A stretch of 64,000 bases of DNA from Dermatophagoides farinae (lineage: Eukaryota > Arthropoda > Arachnida > Sarcoptiformes > Pyroglyphidae): positions 1,426,001 through 1,490,000 of the forward strand of contig NC_134678.1 in NCBI RefSeq assembly GCF_024713945.1. The letters are read 5' to 3'. Shown in pieces: positions 10,610-23,642 of the stretch; the first letter of the stretch is position 1; every line of letters begins with the position of its first letter. The position numbers were made by a program, and so were the translations under genes. Below the pieces are notes generated by a model. That model saw only the letters and a program-made list of their open reading frames with translations. It was not told the origin of the DNA and searched no databases.

Positions 10610-11593
10610 TCAAAATTTAACAGTATTATCCAAGCCCCAAGCAATAGCTGTGGCACCAGCACTAACCAATTTTTCGGCATTCGAACCAACATGTTCACCA
10701 GATAAATGAATATTAAGTCCAGTATTGGCAATTGATTTTCCAATATTATTGATAAGATGACCAGTACGATTTAAATTGAATCCAGTAAATGCACCAATAG
10801 GACGTATAACATAATGTGAGGTAACATTCGATACAATTTTTGTACCATTATTCAGGCCATTGGCAAGAGTTTTTATGCCATTATCAGCCATTAATTTTGT
10901 TTGCTCATTAAATGTTTCAAGATTATTCATTTGATTTGATGCTATATCGACAATATGTTGTGATATTTTGTTCGGTATAGAAATTACTTTCAGTATAACC
11001 GGTGCTGATATTACTGAACCTAATGGTGATTCAGACAAAACATATTCAGCATGTGTTTCAGCAGCTTTTAGTGCAGCATTCATACCAACATTAACCGGTA
11101 TCATCATAGCACCAAGTAAAGCATTAGCTTGATTACGTAGAAAATCGACAAATATCTGCCAATAAGTTCGACGATTATATGAAATAGGTTTAGATGTTTT
11201 TGTATGATGATTATTATTGATAAATGAAAGTGGACTTTCAGTTAAATTTACAAAATAAAGATTAAATTTTTTCATTAAATCTTCTTGTTTCGGAATATCT
11301 GATTTAGCAACGGCCAATACTTTAATACTGTTATTATTATTCTTGTTTGCATGATCATCAATTTCCAATAAAACACTATCAGCACCGGTTGAATTAACAA
11401 TAGCATTGGCGTGTGTAAACAATTCCATCAATGTATGATTAGCCATTTTGGCTATTCGTGAAACATTAATCCTTTCTGGTGGAAATATTTGCGGTAAAAT
11501 TTGTTCCTGTTGTGCGGACAATATTGAACGACATTGAATCAATGATGAAGTAGTGAACAGAAGAAACAACGATAGATATGATATGGAAATCAT
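10610..11593 (-). CDS. Secreted cysteine-free glycoprotein, copy 3 (inverted)
   Basis: Third paralogue, on the opposite strand; 327 residues from the Met homologous to copy 1 (the reading frame continues 70 codons upstream through the promoter, which is not taken as coding). It is the most diverged copy. It lacks seven residues (MNPGAMS) before NHTLMELF and about four before SKPISYN, and has changes such as INVSRIAKMA, GMNAALKAAETH and ESPLGSV. The signal peptide (ISYLSLFLLFTTSSLIQC), cysteine-free mature chain, most sequons and the WGLDNTVKF end are kept, and there are no stops or frameshifts, so it looks functional. Its distal 5' flank resembles that of copy 1. Function unknown. Confidence 0.85.
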   Translation of the reverse strand: MISISYLSLFLLFTTSSLIQCRSILSAQQEQILPQIFPPERINVSRIAKMANHTLMELFTHANAIVNSTGADSVLLEIDDHANKNNNNSIKVLAVAKSDIPKQEDLMKKFNLYFVNLTESPLSFINNNHHTKTSKPISYNRRTYWQIFVDFLRNQANALLGAMMIPVNVGMNAALKAAETHAEYVLSESPLGSVISAPVILKVISIPNKISQHIVDIASNQMNNLETFNEQTKLMADNGIKTLANGLNNGTKIVSNVTSHYVIRPIGAFTGFNLNRTGHLINNIGKSIANTGLNIHLSGEHVGSNAEKLVSAGATAIAWGLDNTVKF

Positions 11594-11682
11594 TTTCAAT
11601 GAATATGATGCTGATGTTGATAACATTGATGGATTAAAATCAATCACGAGCACAATGAAAACAGAATAAACATTGAAAATCC

Positions 11683-11692
11683 TTTTTATATA
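11683..11692 (-). promoter_or_regulatory. TATA box of secreted-family copy 3
   Basis: Reverse complement of TATATAAAAA, about 90 bp upstream of the start at 11593 and followed by the conserved TTCTGTTTTCATTGTGCT segment, as in copies 1 and 2. Confidence 0.65.
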
Positions 11693-11875
11693 TGTCGAAA
11701 AAAATTCATGTTCAAATTCTAAACTTAAAAAAACAAAGCTTTCTGTGATGTGATGAGCGTAAAAAAAAAATTTCATTTCACTTGAGCAATATAAATGTGA
11801 CAAGAATTGGCGAAAATACGAATTGATGACGATTAAAACGTGATTTGATTTTTTTCATTTTTCCGGCAAAGTTTT

Positions 11876-12939
11876 TCAATATGTTATAAATTTTTGACAA
11901 TTTTTTGCAATCAAATCATATGTTAATTGATAATAATAATAAAGTTGACGTTGTTTAGCGTATAAATCATAGAAAATTTGTCTCATACCAATGGAAAAAT
12001 GTGTTTGATAATCAATTAGATGTGGATTACGTTGCATTTTAACAATCATATGAAATCTATTGTGTAGAGAGGATTGAAAATTTGAAAATGCTATAATAAT
12101 AAAAATAATGAAAATGAATAATTAATGACATGTTGAGATTTTTCAATATTCACATTACCTTGAATAGAATGGGCAAATTCTTCAACCATATCTCGGCAAT
12201 AATCTTTTGTTTCAATGTCAATCATTTGTTGTGAATGTTGTGGTGCATTGGAAATTTTATTATTAACGGTAAACATTGATGGTCGACATAATTGTATGGA
12301 TCGTATGAATGAATCGGACCAATCTAGGTAGAAATCTTCATATTTTTGTAATGATTCAAGTATGGCCATTAAATCTTTATCAGAATCAATATAACCATTG
12401 TATGTGAGAAATAATGGCAAATGATGATAATTATAATTACAATATTGTTGTTGTTGTTGTTTGAGATTTTTTTCATCATCAACATTATAATCATTTAACA
12501 TGTGGCCATCATTTGCTTTAGGTTGTTGTTTAGAATTTTGATTAAGCAAAAACATTTTTGACATTTTTGTTGCCTTCGATATGGTCATCATAGTGATCGT
12601 AGAATGATGATCGTTTTCCAAATCTGTTTCAGATTGATGACAGTTGTTGTTGGTGTGGTAATAATCACCACATCTACTATGGTGATCATCAATCATTGCT
12701 TTCAATTCACGTATATTTTGTGGAAACTGTTCAAATAATAATCTAAATGGTTTGATAATATAGTGAAAACGTAATTTTGTAATTTTTGGTGAACCACAAA
12801 TGTTCAGGCGAAAATTATATAGCCCACCACCATTATAACGATCAACAGGTTTTGAACGATTCATTTTCTTTTTCTTTTCATCATCTTCATTGGTTCGATT
12901 CATTTTTTTTCGATACGATACGATTTCCAGTGATATCAT
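11876..12939 (-). CDS. Unrecognised two-exon protein
   Basis: I do not recognise this gene. Exon 1 is 12159-12939 and exon 2 is 11876-12090, joined by a 68-bp GT-AG intron that closes in phase (SIQ-GAFSNFQ), giving 331 residues and a TGA stop. The product is soluble-looking, with no signal peptide or membrane segment. A basic N-terminus (residues 1-32) is followed by NGGGLYNFRLNICGSPKITK, a helical-looking FRLLFEQFPQNIRELKAMID, a low-complexity His/Asn/Gln centre, and a better-structured C-terminal half (LESLQKYEDFYLDWSDSF, DMVEEFAHSIQG, MRQIFYDLYAKQRQLYYYY). The last two segments look like amphipathic helices. The gene ends just upstream of the inverted secreted-family copy, and its last codons lie at the limit of the sequence shared by the flanks of copies 1 and 3. 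The start at 12939 is the first Met; Met 13 or Met 26 are alternatives. Confidence 0.65.
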
Positions 12940-15900
12940 TCAATTCATTTTATATTTGATTGAAACAAAATCCGATGATGATGAACAAAATAATTATAAC
13001 CAAAAAAAATCGAACAAATAAAAATAAATTTTATCAACTTGCGATGACATCTAGCGGTGAAAGTTGAAAGAATTTTTTTTTGCCAAAAAACGCAATTCGT
13101 CATTAACGTTCGAAAAAAAAATCGAAAACAGAAAAAAACATCCACCGAAAAACCCGCCGATTTTTTTTCAAGAAACAACGGCACAGTTTGAAGTTATTTC
13201 CAAAACTTGAAATGTATTGCCCCCCTAATTATTTTTTATGCTTTCCAAACTGTGTGGTTTTTTTTTCGACTGTGTAAGGTTGTTGTACGATTGATCGATT
13301 GATCGATCGAAGATGATTACTAATCGATTACATAAACAACACAGCTGAGATGGTTAATATTGATTCCTAGAAATAAATAAAGAATTTTATGATGATGATA
13401 AACAACATTGTTCATGTTGATAAATTTTCGTTTATTAAACATTAAAAAATGTGCCTAATCAATGGGGAAAAAAATTTTTGTTTTTGATTTTTTTTTTATC
13501 ACGCGAATCATCGTCATCGTCATCATCACCAATAATTGCTAAAAGATTTCCATTTTTTTTCTGACGTTACAGATCGATTATTATCATTACATAATCATTG
13601 TCGGGTATGATTGGGTGATCATCGATAAATAAAAACGAACCTCTTTTTTGCTCAATGTATTTCGATGTAATCTCTATTTCACTATATATATATCTTCAGC
13701 AGTTCTCTCATCATCGACGTTGTTTACCTTGAATTTTTGTGATCATCAACAACAAAACAAAACAGATGAAAAAAAAGGTACGTGATGATAAGGTGATTTC
13801 TCTCATTTAATCCGAAAATAAGAAATTTTCTTTTTTTTTTTACATGTGATGATTTGTCATCAATCAACAAATTATTATTGCAATTGGCATAAAAAATAAA
13901 TAAATGAAAAAGATTTGCTACCTTCTTGCCCTTCTTGATCATTATCATAAATCTTTGAACAACAACTGCGAAAAACAAAAACAAATTTCAAAATGGATTT
14001 ATTCAACCATCATTCATTTGTTCATTTCATCATTATTTGCTGAATCATTTCACATATCATAAAATAAATGGGTGATCATCATCATCATCATTGTATAATA
14101 ATGGATTGAACTTGAAAAAAATAATCGAATGACAATGAATTTCAAGTATAAATAGGATTTTTGTTTTCCCGTTCATCATCATTAATGATAATGAAACAGC
14201 AAACAAAACAACAAACTTTTTTCAGCAAAAAAAAATAACCATTCCTGTGTGCATCATAACATCGTATCAATCAACCTGATTTGTTTATCCTTTAAAAGTT
14301 ATTAGATGGATAAATAGACAAAAATAACGACAATTTAATGATGATGAATATTCATTCAAACACGTACAAAATTGATATTATCATTATTGTTGACGGTGAT
14401 AATGGTGATGATGTTTATTGTCCTTATGAAAAACAACAACAACGACAAAAATATTCCAATGAAAATTTTCCAATGTTTATAAAGTTTATCATCATAGCTT
14501 CCATTTGACGACTGATGTTTATCTCAACAACAATAAGTGGTAAGTGATTTTTTTTTTGTTTCTTTCGTTTTGTGTGGTTGTTTGAAAACCTTTTTTTCTG
14601 TTGCTCTCTTTTTTTTCGTTTTTTTGGTTCATTTGATTGAACAATCCACTGATCGATTGTTCCAAATTGGTGTTTGATTTGATCTGAACCTAAACAACAG
14701 GAAACTATTAAATAAATGCACAGCTGTTGTCAATCATTGATCGATCGTCATTCATTTTCCATTGATTATCATGATAATAATTAATATCAATACATAATCA
14801 ATTTGATTTATATTTTCTGTCTTTAATTTCAATTGCATGGTAAGGATAGTAATCTTCATATATCCATTCAATGTTTCCAATGTTTGATGTGTGCGTGTGT
14901 CTTTTTTTTTTTTTTTTTTGTTTGAATCCATCGTACGGTATCAAAATATTGCCATTGATATGCTATGCATCATATCAAGTATGGCGAATTTTGATCAAAA
15001 CAGACCAAAATCCAAAAAACAAAAAATCTTTCCAAAAAATTTATAGTATACATCAAAATCATTTCATCAAAAAAAAAAAAAAAAAAAAACAGCACACGTT
15101 CATAATTTACGATATGTTAGTTACTATGATTTTGATTTGATATGAATTGTGTGTGTGTGTGTATGTTAAATTGATATCAATTCGACATGTGATATGTTTT
15201 ATCACCATGACCATCATCATAGTTTTGTCAAGAATCAATAATAATATAATATAATATATATGTATGTACATAAGACAATTTCGTCCAATATATACAGTTG
15301 TACACACGCACACGCACGTAGTGATAAAAGAGAGAGAGAGAGAGAGAAAAAAAAATCTAGCGATATGATGAATGATATATAAATCCAACTTTTTTCTTTC
15401 ATTGAATATCCGTTTTTTCTCGTTTTTTTCTGATCAATTCGTTCCTGTACTCTTTTTGTTTGTGAATTTATGATGATGATTGATTTATTTTTATTATTTA
15501 TATCCTGTTACCATTTTCGTAAATAATCTGGTAAGTCAATTTATTTTTAGAATTTATATTGAATTCTTGTTATTCTCTGCCACCATTATCGTTCTATGGT
15601 CATCATATTAATGTTTGATAATTTATTGTATTTACAATAACAACAACGATGAATGAATGAATGGATGAATGAAAGAGAAAAACAACCAAAGTGTCAATTA
15701 TTACTCATAAAAAGTGAGATGCCACAATGGAAACTTCCATTCATTTGTAGCAAACAAAATATCATTATCGTTTTGTGATAAATAATGTATGGTGTAATAT
15801 TCAAATATATATCAAAATGATGATGATGATAATCATCATGTCATGTTTTTTTTTGTTAACCAAATTTGGTTTAACAAAAAATAAAACAATTAATCAATCA

Positions 15901-18347
15901 ATCATTCAATTTTTACTAGGTTGATTTGATTACAATCAACACTAATTTTTTTCCGTTAGTTGATTTGTATACTATTTGTGTCTGTGTGTGTGTGTTGGTT
16001 ATATATTTATCGATCGATCAATCAATCAATTTTTTTGTTTCATTGATCAATTTTCTCATTATTAGCATCATCGATCTATGATCCTCTTGTTATGATTTTG
16101 ATAAATAATTTATATATATATGAACGAATCAATTGTATTTATCGAAAAGGAAATGACGTAAAATGTCCTGTTCAAAGGTCCAGATTATAGTTTATTATTA
16201 CTATTATTTGTGATGCTATTTATAGAAATGCTATAATTGATTTTTCATTATCGAAATCGATAACGTTCAAAAGAAAAAGAAAAAGAATGAAGATTTGTCT
16301 TTATTCATATAAATAGCATCCATAATGAATGAACGAATGAAGAATCTTGTGATCATCAAAACAAAGAGAAAGAAATGCAAGAAAAAAAACGAACTAACAA
16401 ACGAATAACGCATATAATAAATACAGTGGCAATGACATTCTACTACAAATGTATATAGTAGTGGGATTGTAAATTGTAAAAATTCTTGACTGAAAGTTCA
16501 TTGATCATTAAATGTGTGTTCATGCTCTGTGTGTGTGTGTGTGTTCATGTTGATCCATCATTCGTTTTTGTTTTTGTTTTTATTGTTTGTTGATCGTTCC
16601 ATCAAAAGTTCATTGAATTGTGTGAAATGTCGATCTATGTTTTCTTTCACACATATGGTTAATAATAATAATAATAATCATTAATTCACAATTCAATTTC
16701 AGATTTCAATTCATAATCAAAAAACATTATTCAAATGATCTCTAGTTGTGATTGATAATTTCAAAATAATTTGTTTTTTCATTTGATATAAGAAGTGTAA
16801 ACATCGTTTATACATCTCTTTTTTCACTTGTTTTTTTGTGTGTGTGTGTATGCGTGTGTGTATTCAAATAAAAAAATATTCTCATCAACACATAACCAAA
16901 CAAAAAACATCAAAATATTTTTGTTATTATTTCTTGGAAATCAAGTTTTTTTTTTTGGTGGTAAGTAGTTCATTTTTTTCCTCAATGTAAAAAACAACAT
17001 TACAAACATAGACCAACTTATAAGAGACAAACAGCATACAAACAGTTTTAGTTTTATCTTTCTTTCTCTCTCTCTCTCTTTTTTCTATACAAAAATAAAT
17101 TCATAGATTAAACACTTGTGACAAAAGTTTAAATTTCTGTTTTTTGTTTGTTTATTTGTTCATTCGTGTGTATTTCCGTTATCATTGTCATCATCATCAT
17201 CATACGATTGTTTTCAATGATTATAATTATAATTTGAGAATAATAATATAATTGACTATGACTATGTCACATCATATGCTAAGTAAGCTAACCATTATGA
17301 TGTTGATGTTGATATCGATGATGATGATGACGTTTGAACGTAATCGTATGACTCTGACTAACGGTATGCATATATGAATGAATACGATTTTTACAATTTC
17401 TAATGTTGCTTGGATAGAAAATGCAAAAAAAATAGAAAAAAAAATTTTCTCTAAACCAGAAAAAAACTATTTCAACATATATATTTATATATCACCAAAT
17501 TAAGAGATGTAAGCCAAATTTTTCGTTTTATGCTTTCATTTTATTATGAAAAAAAAACTAAATAGCAGCAGTCATGATTTACGTTAATCGTGGTTTGTTT
17601 TGTTTTTGTTTTTTTTTTTTTGATGTTATTAAAAAAATACTTGCGGTTTTTTCTTCTTTATATCACGATTTGTTGCCAGATACATTTCAACTTTAGAATC
17701 TAATGAATGAATGAAGTTTATGTTCTCGTTAATCCCAACGTTTTTTTCTATTAATTTGCTCTTTTCATTGAGAAAAGAATTTATGTTTAGAGCAGAAGAA
17801 GAAGGAGAAAGGCAAAAAAAAATTCTTGCTGTTGTTGCTGGGTTGTCCTCTTTTTTTCATTTTTTTTTGCATGCCGATATGCAAATCTAAATGCCGTAAA
17901 TCGTAATATGTTATCGATTTTTTTTTTGATCTAAATGAAAAATAATCCGATTACACAATGGTGAATAACCGATCAACAAAAAAAGTCGATTCAAATGAAT
18001 CATACACACACACACACTATAGTAACCGATAAATGATTCATCCATTTCCAAATGTTTTATTGCAATAGTCATTTCATTACACACACACACACCCTGTATT
18101 TTACTTAAATGCCATTTGTGTTAATCATATTTTTACGTTGAAAAATTTAAACAACAACCACAACAACAACAACCAGAATATGATTTTTATTTTCTAATCA
18201 AATTGTTTCATTTTTTTTCTCACTTTATTCAAATAGTGTTTGAAAATAATTTACAAAAAAAACTATTAAAAAGTGTGAATTTTTTGTTTGGTGAATAAAT
18301 ATTGAAAATTAATTAATTTTATTAAATAAAAAAAAACAAAAATAATA
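12940..18347. other. Gene-poor region upstream of IP6K
   Basis: More than 5 kb with no convincing coding sequence. It holds A/T homopolymers, (TG)n and (CA)n tracts (15149-15163, 16531-16543, 16837-16850), an (AG)n tract at 15331-15346 and several triplet repeats. A plausible 5' UTR intron of the IP6K gene spans about 14540 (donor GTAAGT after CAATAAGTG) to 18236 (acceptor AAATAG preceded by a pyrimidine tract). This is inference from splice signals only. Confidence 0.4.
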
Positions 18348-20379
18348 ATGAAAACTATTCATCAAAATGATAATAATCTGCATGGATTATTTGAGTCCAA
18401 TGGATCAATCAATATTGATAAATCTGTTCATCATCGTTCATCATCACCATTACCTTATCGAAAAATTTCCTGGCATATTACAGCGACCAATTCGTCCGAT
18501 CCAACATCATTATCATCATCATCATCATTACATCGTTCAAATTCATTAATTCGTTTCACACATGATTTATCCAATAATTATCATCAACAAACATCAACAC
18601 CATCAATCTGTTTCAATAATATTGTCAATGATAATAATAATAATAATGATATTAATCAACTACCAACATCAACCATTGCCACCAATGACCAATCCATCGA
18701 TTTGATGATAACAAATTTAAATTTTAAAGATCTCATCGTTTTATCACCATTTGATCATCAGGTATTTTTGTTTGTCATTTTTTTTAATTATCAACAAAAT
18801 AACCAATAATCACCTCAATAATAATTTAGGTTGGTGGACATACGCAAATAATGTTATTGAATCAATACACTCTTTGTAAATCATTAATACCAAGAGAACT
18901 TGATTTCTATCTAAACATTCCACGTCAATTGAATGGTTTTGTACCACGTTATAAAGGCGTTGTTGAAATTTGTCATAATGAAAGCATGATTCCAACATTA
19001 TATCATCCGAATAGAAATTTTTATTCCAAACATAATAATAACTGTAACAATAAACCGGAATTACGTGTACGTTTATCTGTTTGTAATGATCGTCGTTTGT
19101 TGGAATCGATACGTGGTCATTTTGAACAGCAACGTGGCTACGGCTCACGTCCTAATCAGCAATGTAATTATCTATTGTTTTTTTTGTTGTTGTTATTTGA
19201 CGATAATGTAATAATAATTTTTTATTTTATTTTTTCTTTTGAAAACAAAATTAGATTTCATGTTATTAGAGAATATAACATCAAATTATCATTTGCCATG
19301 TATATTGGACCTAAAAATGGGTACACGACAACATAGTGATGATGCATCGGATGAAAAACGTCGTCGCCAGATAGCAAAATGTGCATCAACAACATCGGCT
19401 ACATTAGGCATACGTATCTGTGGCATGCAAGTATATCATAAATTATCGAATAATAATAATAATAAATATAAATTATATCAACGAGATAAATATCATGGTC
19501 GTCGTATTAAAAATGAAAATGGACTTCGTAATGAACTTGAGGTATTGATAATTGATAATAATAAATATTTTTTTTTATAATGTTTACAATTGAATTCATT
19601 GATCATTTTTGGTTTATTTTCAGATTTATTTTCTCAATCGTACTTATCTGATTCGACCGATTATATCTAGATTGAAACAATTGAAATCAAGAATTATTGA
19701 AACATTACGTACAACATCATTGAGATTTTTTTCCACTTCATTACTTATCGTATCTGAAGGATGTTTCAATGTTGGTAATCCAGCTAGAAAACAACGTCTA
19801 TTCTCCGATGGTGAAGAAGATGTTGATGATGAATTTGAAAACGATGATTATTTCTATCCATATGATAATAATATCACTGCCCGAAACGGAATAATTGATG
19901 ATGTGGATGATGACGATGAATGTACCTCATCTAGTCTGGATTCAATGTCCGAAGAATCATCATCATATAATATGGAAAAACATTTAAACGATAATGAAGA
20001 TATTCTTTACAATTGTAATCGTGATCATTATCGTCTTCATAGAACATCAACATCATCGAAAAACAACAACAATGACCTGCCAGCATTCGATATACGTTTA
20101 ATTGATTTTGCACATACTTCATTCAATTCATCATCACCATCATGTGATTATGGTTTCATTTTGGGTATAGATAATCTAATTCGTTTATTGAATGAAATAT
20201 TATTCGATGCTATTCGAGCACGTGTAGCAATGAATCAACAACGTAATAATAAACGTCGAAGAAGTAGTGGCCAAAATATGGATAATGATTCACAATTTCC
20301 ACATATGCCTTCCAATAAGAAATGGGTAATTAATAATAATAATAATAATGATGATGATCATAACTGTGATGAACTTTGA
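18348..20379 (+). CDS. IP6K: Inositol hexakisphosphate kinase
   Basis: Phosphorylates InsP6 to the pyrophosphate 5-InsP7. Four exons: 18348-18761, 18830-19163, 19255-19541 and 19624-20379, all GT-AG and closing in phase, giving 596 residues. After a Ser/Asn/His-rich N-terminus come [13 protein letters not shown], the family signature PCILDLKMG (PxxxDxKxG, inositol phosphate binding) followed by [16 protein letters not shown] and [17 protein letters not shown], the SLL-type element [10 protein letters not shown], and near the C-terminus LIDFAHTSF with [15 protein letters not shown], which carries the metal-binding Asp of the kinase fold. An acidic, Asn-rich insertion of about 90 residues separates the last two blocks. 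It is larger than vertebrate IP6Ks (about 410-440 residues) because of these low-complexity inserts. Convergent with the zinc-finger gene that ends at 20557. Confidence 0.93.
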
Positions 20380-20556
20380 TTGATAATAATACGCCTATGG
20401 CAGCCAATTGATAATCAATTTATTAACATTTTTTTTTAATATAATAACAATTATATCCCGATGATGAATATATATAATCCTATAATAATAACATATTAAT
20501 CATGTAAATTTTTTATTACTATTATTATGAATAAAAATGTAAAAAAATGTTCATTT

Positions 20557-21930
20557 CTAGTGTGTGTGTGTGTGTGTTTTCATTATTTTATTAATTTTTT
20601 TTTTTGATGAAAATGATGATAAATTTTTTTGATATTGTCTTTCCAATCGTTTCAATGCTTCAAGATTATCATCATCAAAATATTCTATCAGATCTTCATT
20701 GTTGGCTGAATAATCCATCAATATATTTTTCAATTCCAAATTGATTTTTTCTGGATGAATTGTATGTACATGATCAGTAATATGATGATATAATTCTGGT
20801 AACCAATAATCTTCACGTTTATCTTTGTAACAAAGTATACATTTGTATTTTTTATATGATGAATGTTCAATGTAATGTGCTTTTTGATTTGAACATAACC
20901 GACGATGATCATTATTTTCACCATTTACAACTAGTTTCAAACAAATTGGACATTCTGGATAGAATTCTCTATAGCTATGTTGATTTAATATGAAAGAATC
21001 GATCCAATTGTTGAAAAATTCATCACGATTTTTTTCCGTTGAATCAAACAAATGTTCAATCAAATGTTTACGTATGGCGATTTTTGTTAAAAATTTATTA
21101 TCACAGAAAAAACAACAAAATTGTATGTTAACATCATTGTCACTATCATCATCCAGATGATCACCATTGATTGTACTGAATTCAGATATGTTTTGATCCA
21201 AATGGATTTCATTTTGTCGACTAAAATAATATAACAATGGATATTCAGGATGAAAACGAACCATATGTTGTATCAATTCTTGAAAAACATCCCAACAACA
21301 ATCACAATAAAGACATTGAAATTGACAGTTAGTTTCAGTATTTCGATCAATTTTGTATTTATCATAGAAATATTTTAATGTTAGATTAGTCGTTTCATTT
21401 TGTGAAATATTACAATAAATAATTTTACGATTTTCAGAACACAATGATGATTGATGATGACAAAATAATTGATGCAGATTAACATGATCAGCGGTGATTG
21501 CCCGATATGAACAAGAATTGCATTGGAAATGTTGATTTGTATGAAATTTATCCATATGGATTGCCAAAGTGATTGGTTTTCTAAAATGTTTAAGCTAAAT
21601 ATATGGTGGAAAAAAACGAGATTAAAGAACAAATTAAATTTTTGGATTCGAAAAAGTGAAAGTAGAAAATTGACAAACCTTTTTAGAATCCTTCAAGTGA
21701 CAATAGATACAAATCAAGTTTGTATGACTATGTTCACGTTGAACATGTTCAATGAAATCATTTCGTACATTTGTTGCATATCCGCATGATTGAAACACTC
21801 TTTTTTGTTCAATACAGGCACACTTGTAAAATTCATAACCATTATCATGATTAGTATTGATTAATTTAGAATTATTAGGATTTTCTGGACAAAAATAAAA
21901 ACCAACACGATCGGAAAAGTACGTATTCAT
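20557..21930 (-). CDS. C2H2-type zinc-finger protein
   Basis: Two exons, 21679-21930 and 20557-21594, joined in phase 0 (DSKK-LKHFRKP), 429 residues. The protein carries about seven Cys/His modules of C2H2 type or degenerate C2H2 type: CACIEQKRVFQSCGYATN with HVQREH; CIYC with HMDKFH, which is split by the intron; CNSCSYRA with HQLFCHH; CLYCDCCW with HMVRFH; CFFCDNKF with HLIEH; CPICLKLV with HRRLC; CILCYKDK with HVHTIH. The linkers are long and lack the TGEKP consensus, so this is not a typical tandem DNA-binding array. It is possibly a nuclear nucleic-acid-binding or protein-binding factor, but no specific orthologue is recognised. The C-terminus (KTHTHTH) is encoded by a (CA)n microsatellite that runs into the TAG stop. 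Confidence 0.75.
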
Positions 21931-22380
21931 TGTGATGTTGGTTATTATGTGGATAATAAAATAAAAACAAGTTTACCCCAGAAATCATACCATTTTGTGA
22001 TAATATATACATCAATCAATTAATCGAAGATTCGAATTTCAAATCAGCTGCTATCGAATATGTGGCAAAATCTACCCATATAGGTTTGATTGGATAGAAA
22101 AAGAAATTTTTTTTTTATTTTCACTTAAGCTCCTCCCATATACACTTTGTCTTCAATATATATCGGAAAGATGGATGATTTATTCAACGATTGGATTGGA
22201 TTTATGTGTTTTTTTTTTGTTATTGTATTAATATTGTAAACAAAACGTAAAAAAAATTGATACATTTTCTATCGTGTGTGTAAACAGGCTTCATCTTTTA
22301 CGAACTGATTCAAATTTATTTTTTTCAATGATTTATTTAAATTTGAAACAAGAAAAGTAAAACAAAAAAAAAAAATAGTT

Positions 22381-23642
22381 ATGGCTATCAATCCACAGCA
22401 ACAACAACAACAACAACATCCGAACAATAATTCGATCAATTATCAGATAACAACTGGTAACACGACAACAACATATCAATCAACATTGAATGGTGGAAAT
22501 ATTGGTTCAGCGATTATTGCTGCTGCTGGTGGTGGTGCTGGTGGTGGTGGTGTTGGTGCCAATATTATCGGTACCATTAATAATCCAATCAATAATCTAG
22601 TTAATATGAATTTGACAACAGTATCGGCAACAAATACATCGACAACAAATCTAAATACCAATACCAATATTATTGCTAATAATCAAAATAATAGCAGTAA
22701 TAATAATGCATTATCATTATGTTGTTTGATTGAAAATGGTACAAAATGTACAAGAAATGCAGGAAATGCATCCTATTCGAAAAGGATTGAAAAACAGGTG
22801 AGTAGAATTTTGAGTAAAATTTTCAATCAAAAAAAAAAAAAAAAAAAAAAAAACTATGGATATAAACTATTTTATTAATAATAATATTAATAGGTTGCCC
22901 AAAGAAAATTGCAGCTAATTGTTGATCCACGTTCATCACATGCATATATCTGTGAACATCATAAACAGATTATACAATCAATTCGAACGAGTGGAAAACG
23001 TAAACGTAAAGATGGTGGTAGTGTTATCGGTGGTCATGATGATGGCCTAATTGATGATGAACTTTCATTAAATGATTTTAATGGTATTAATGATTCATCA
23101 AATGAAATGATAACACATTCAATTACATCAACAATGAATATAAATTCATCATTATCATCATCATCGACATCAGCACATCAATCACATCATCATATGAATA
23201 ATAGTGGAAAATATGGATCACAACAACATCATCATCAACAGCATCAGCAACAGCAACAACAACAACAACAACAATCATCTTATACATCATCATCATCATC
23301 ATCACCAATAGATTTTCATAGTTTACAAGTGAATACATTACGTAAATATAAACGACATTTTCGTTTACCAATTAAACATGCAAGTAATAAAAATCAATTG
23401 GCTGATGTAAGTCATTCATTCATTCATTCATTAATTGATTCAAAATTTTTATTAATTCTTTAATTCATTCATTTCAAACATCATAACAGGAAATTCAACG
23501 ACATTTTCGTGCATTAGATGTAAATGAAAAAGATGTTATCAATAAATTTATGTATATGGTGAAAAATGGTAGCAATAATAATAATTCGAATAATAATAAT
23601 AATAATGGAAAATCGAATGAATTTAGTAATTCCAAAGAATAG
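22381..23642 (+). CDS. SAP30: SAP30, Sin3/HDAC corepressor subunit
   Basis: Subunit of the nuclear Sin3-histone deacetylase complex. Three exons, 22381-22797, 22894-23406 and 23490-23642, in phase, 360 residues. After a Gln/Asn/Gly/Thr-rich N-terminus (about 118 residues, including a GGGAGGGG run) comes the atypical SAP30 zinc finger: [34 protein letters not shown] and [16 protein letters not shown], with the Cys and His ligands present, followed by the basic KRKRK segment. A Ser/His/Gln-rich insert leads to the Sin3-interaction domain, [36 protein letters not shown] and KFMYMVKNG. The order matches vertebrate SAP30/SAP30L; the protein is longer because of low-complexity inserts. Intron 1 has an A-run of about 21 bases (22831-22851). 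Confidence 0.93.

Larger units (their letters stand above)
10364..11905 (-). repeat. Inverted duplication unit 3
   Basis: Reverse-complement copy of the unit carrying gene copy 3. Its 3' flank matches the others to the AATAAA block (10364). Its 5' flank matches copy 1 well beyond the TATA box: the ATCACATCACAGAAAGCTTT segment and an element with TTAACATATTGAAAAAGTT-like sequence at about 6330-6360 correspond to 11730-11905. Copy 2 lacks this distal flank. Confidence 0.75.

Noticed and set aside
12945-13184. Minus-strand frame upstream of the unrecognised two-exon gene
   Set aside because: It consists of Phe/Lys runs from homopolymers and shows no continuity with the gene; probably 5' flank.
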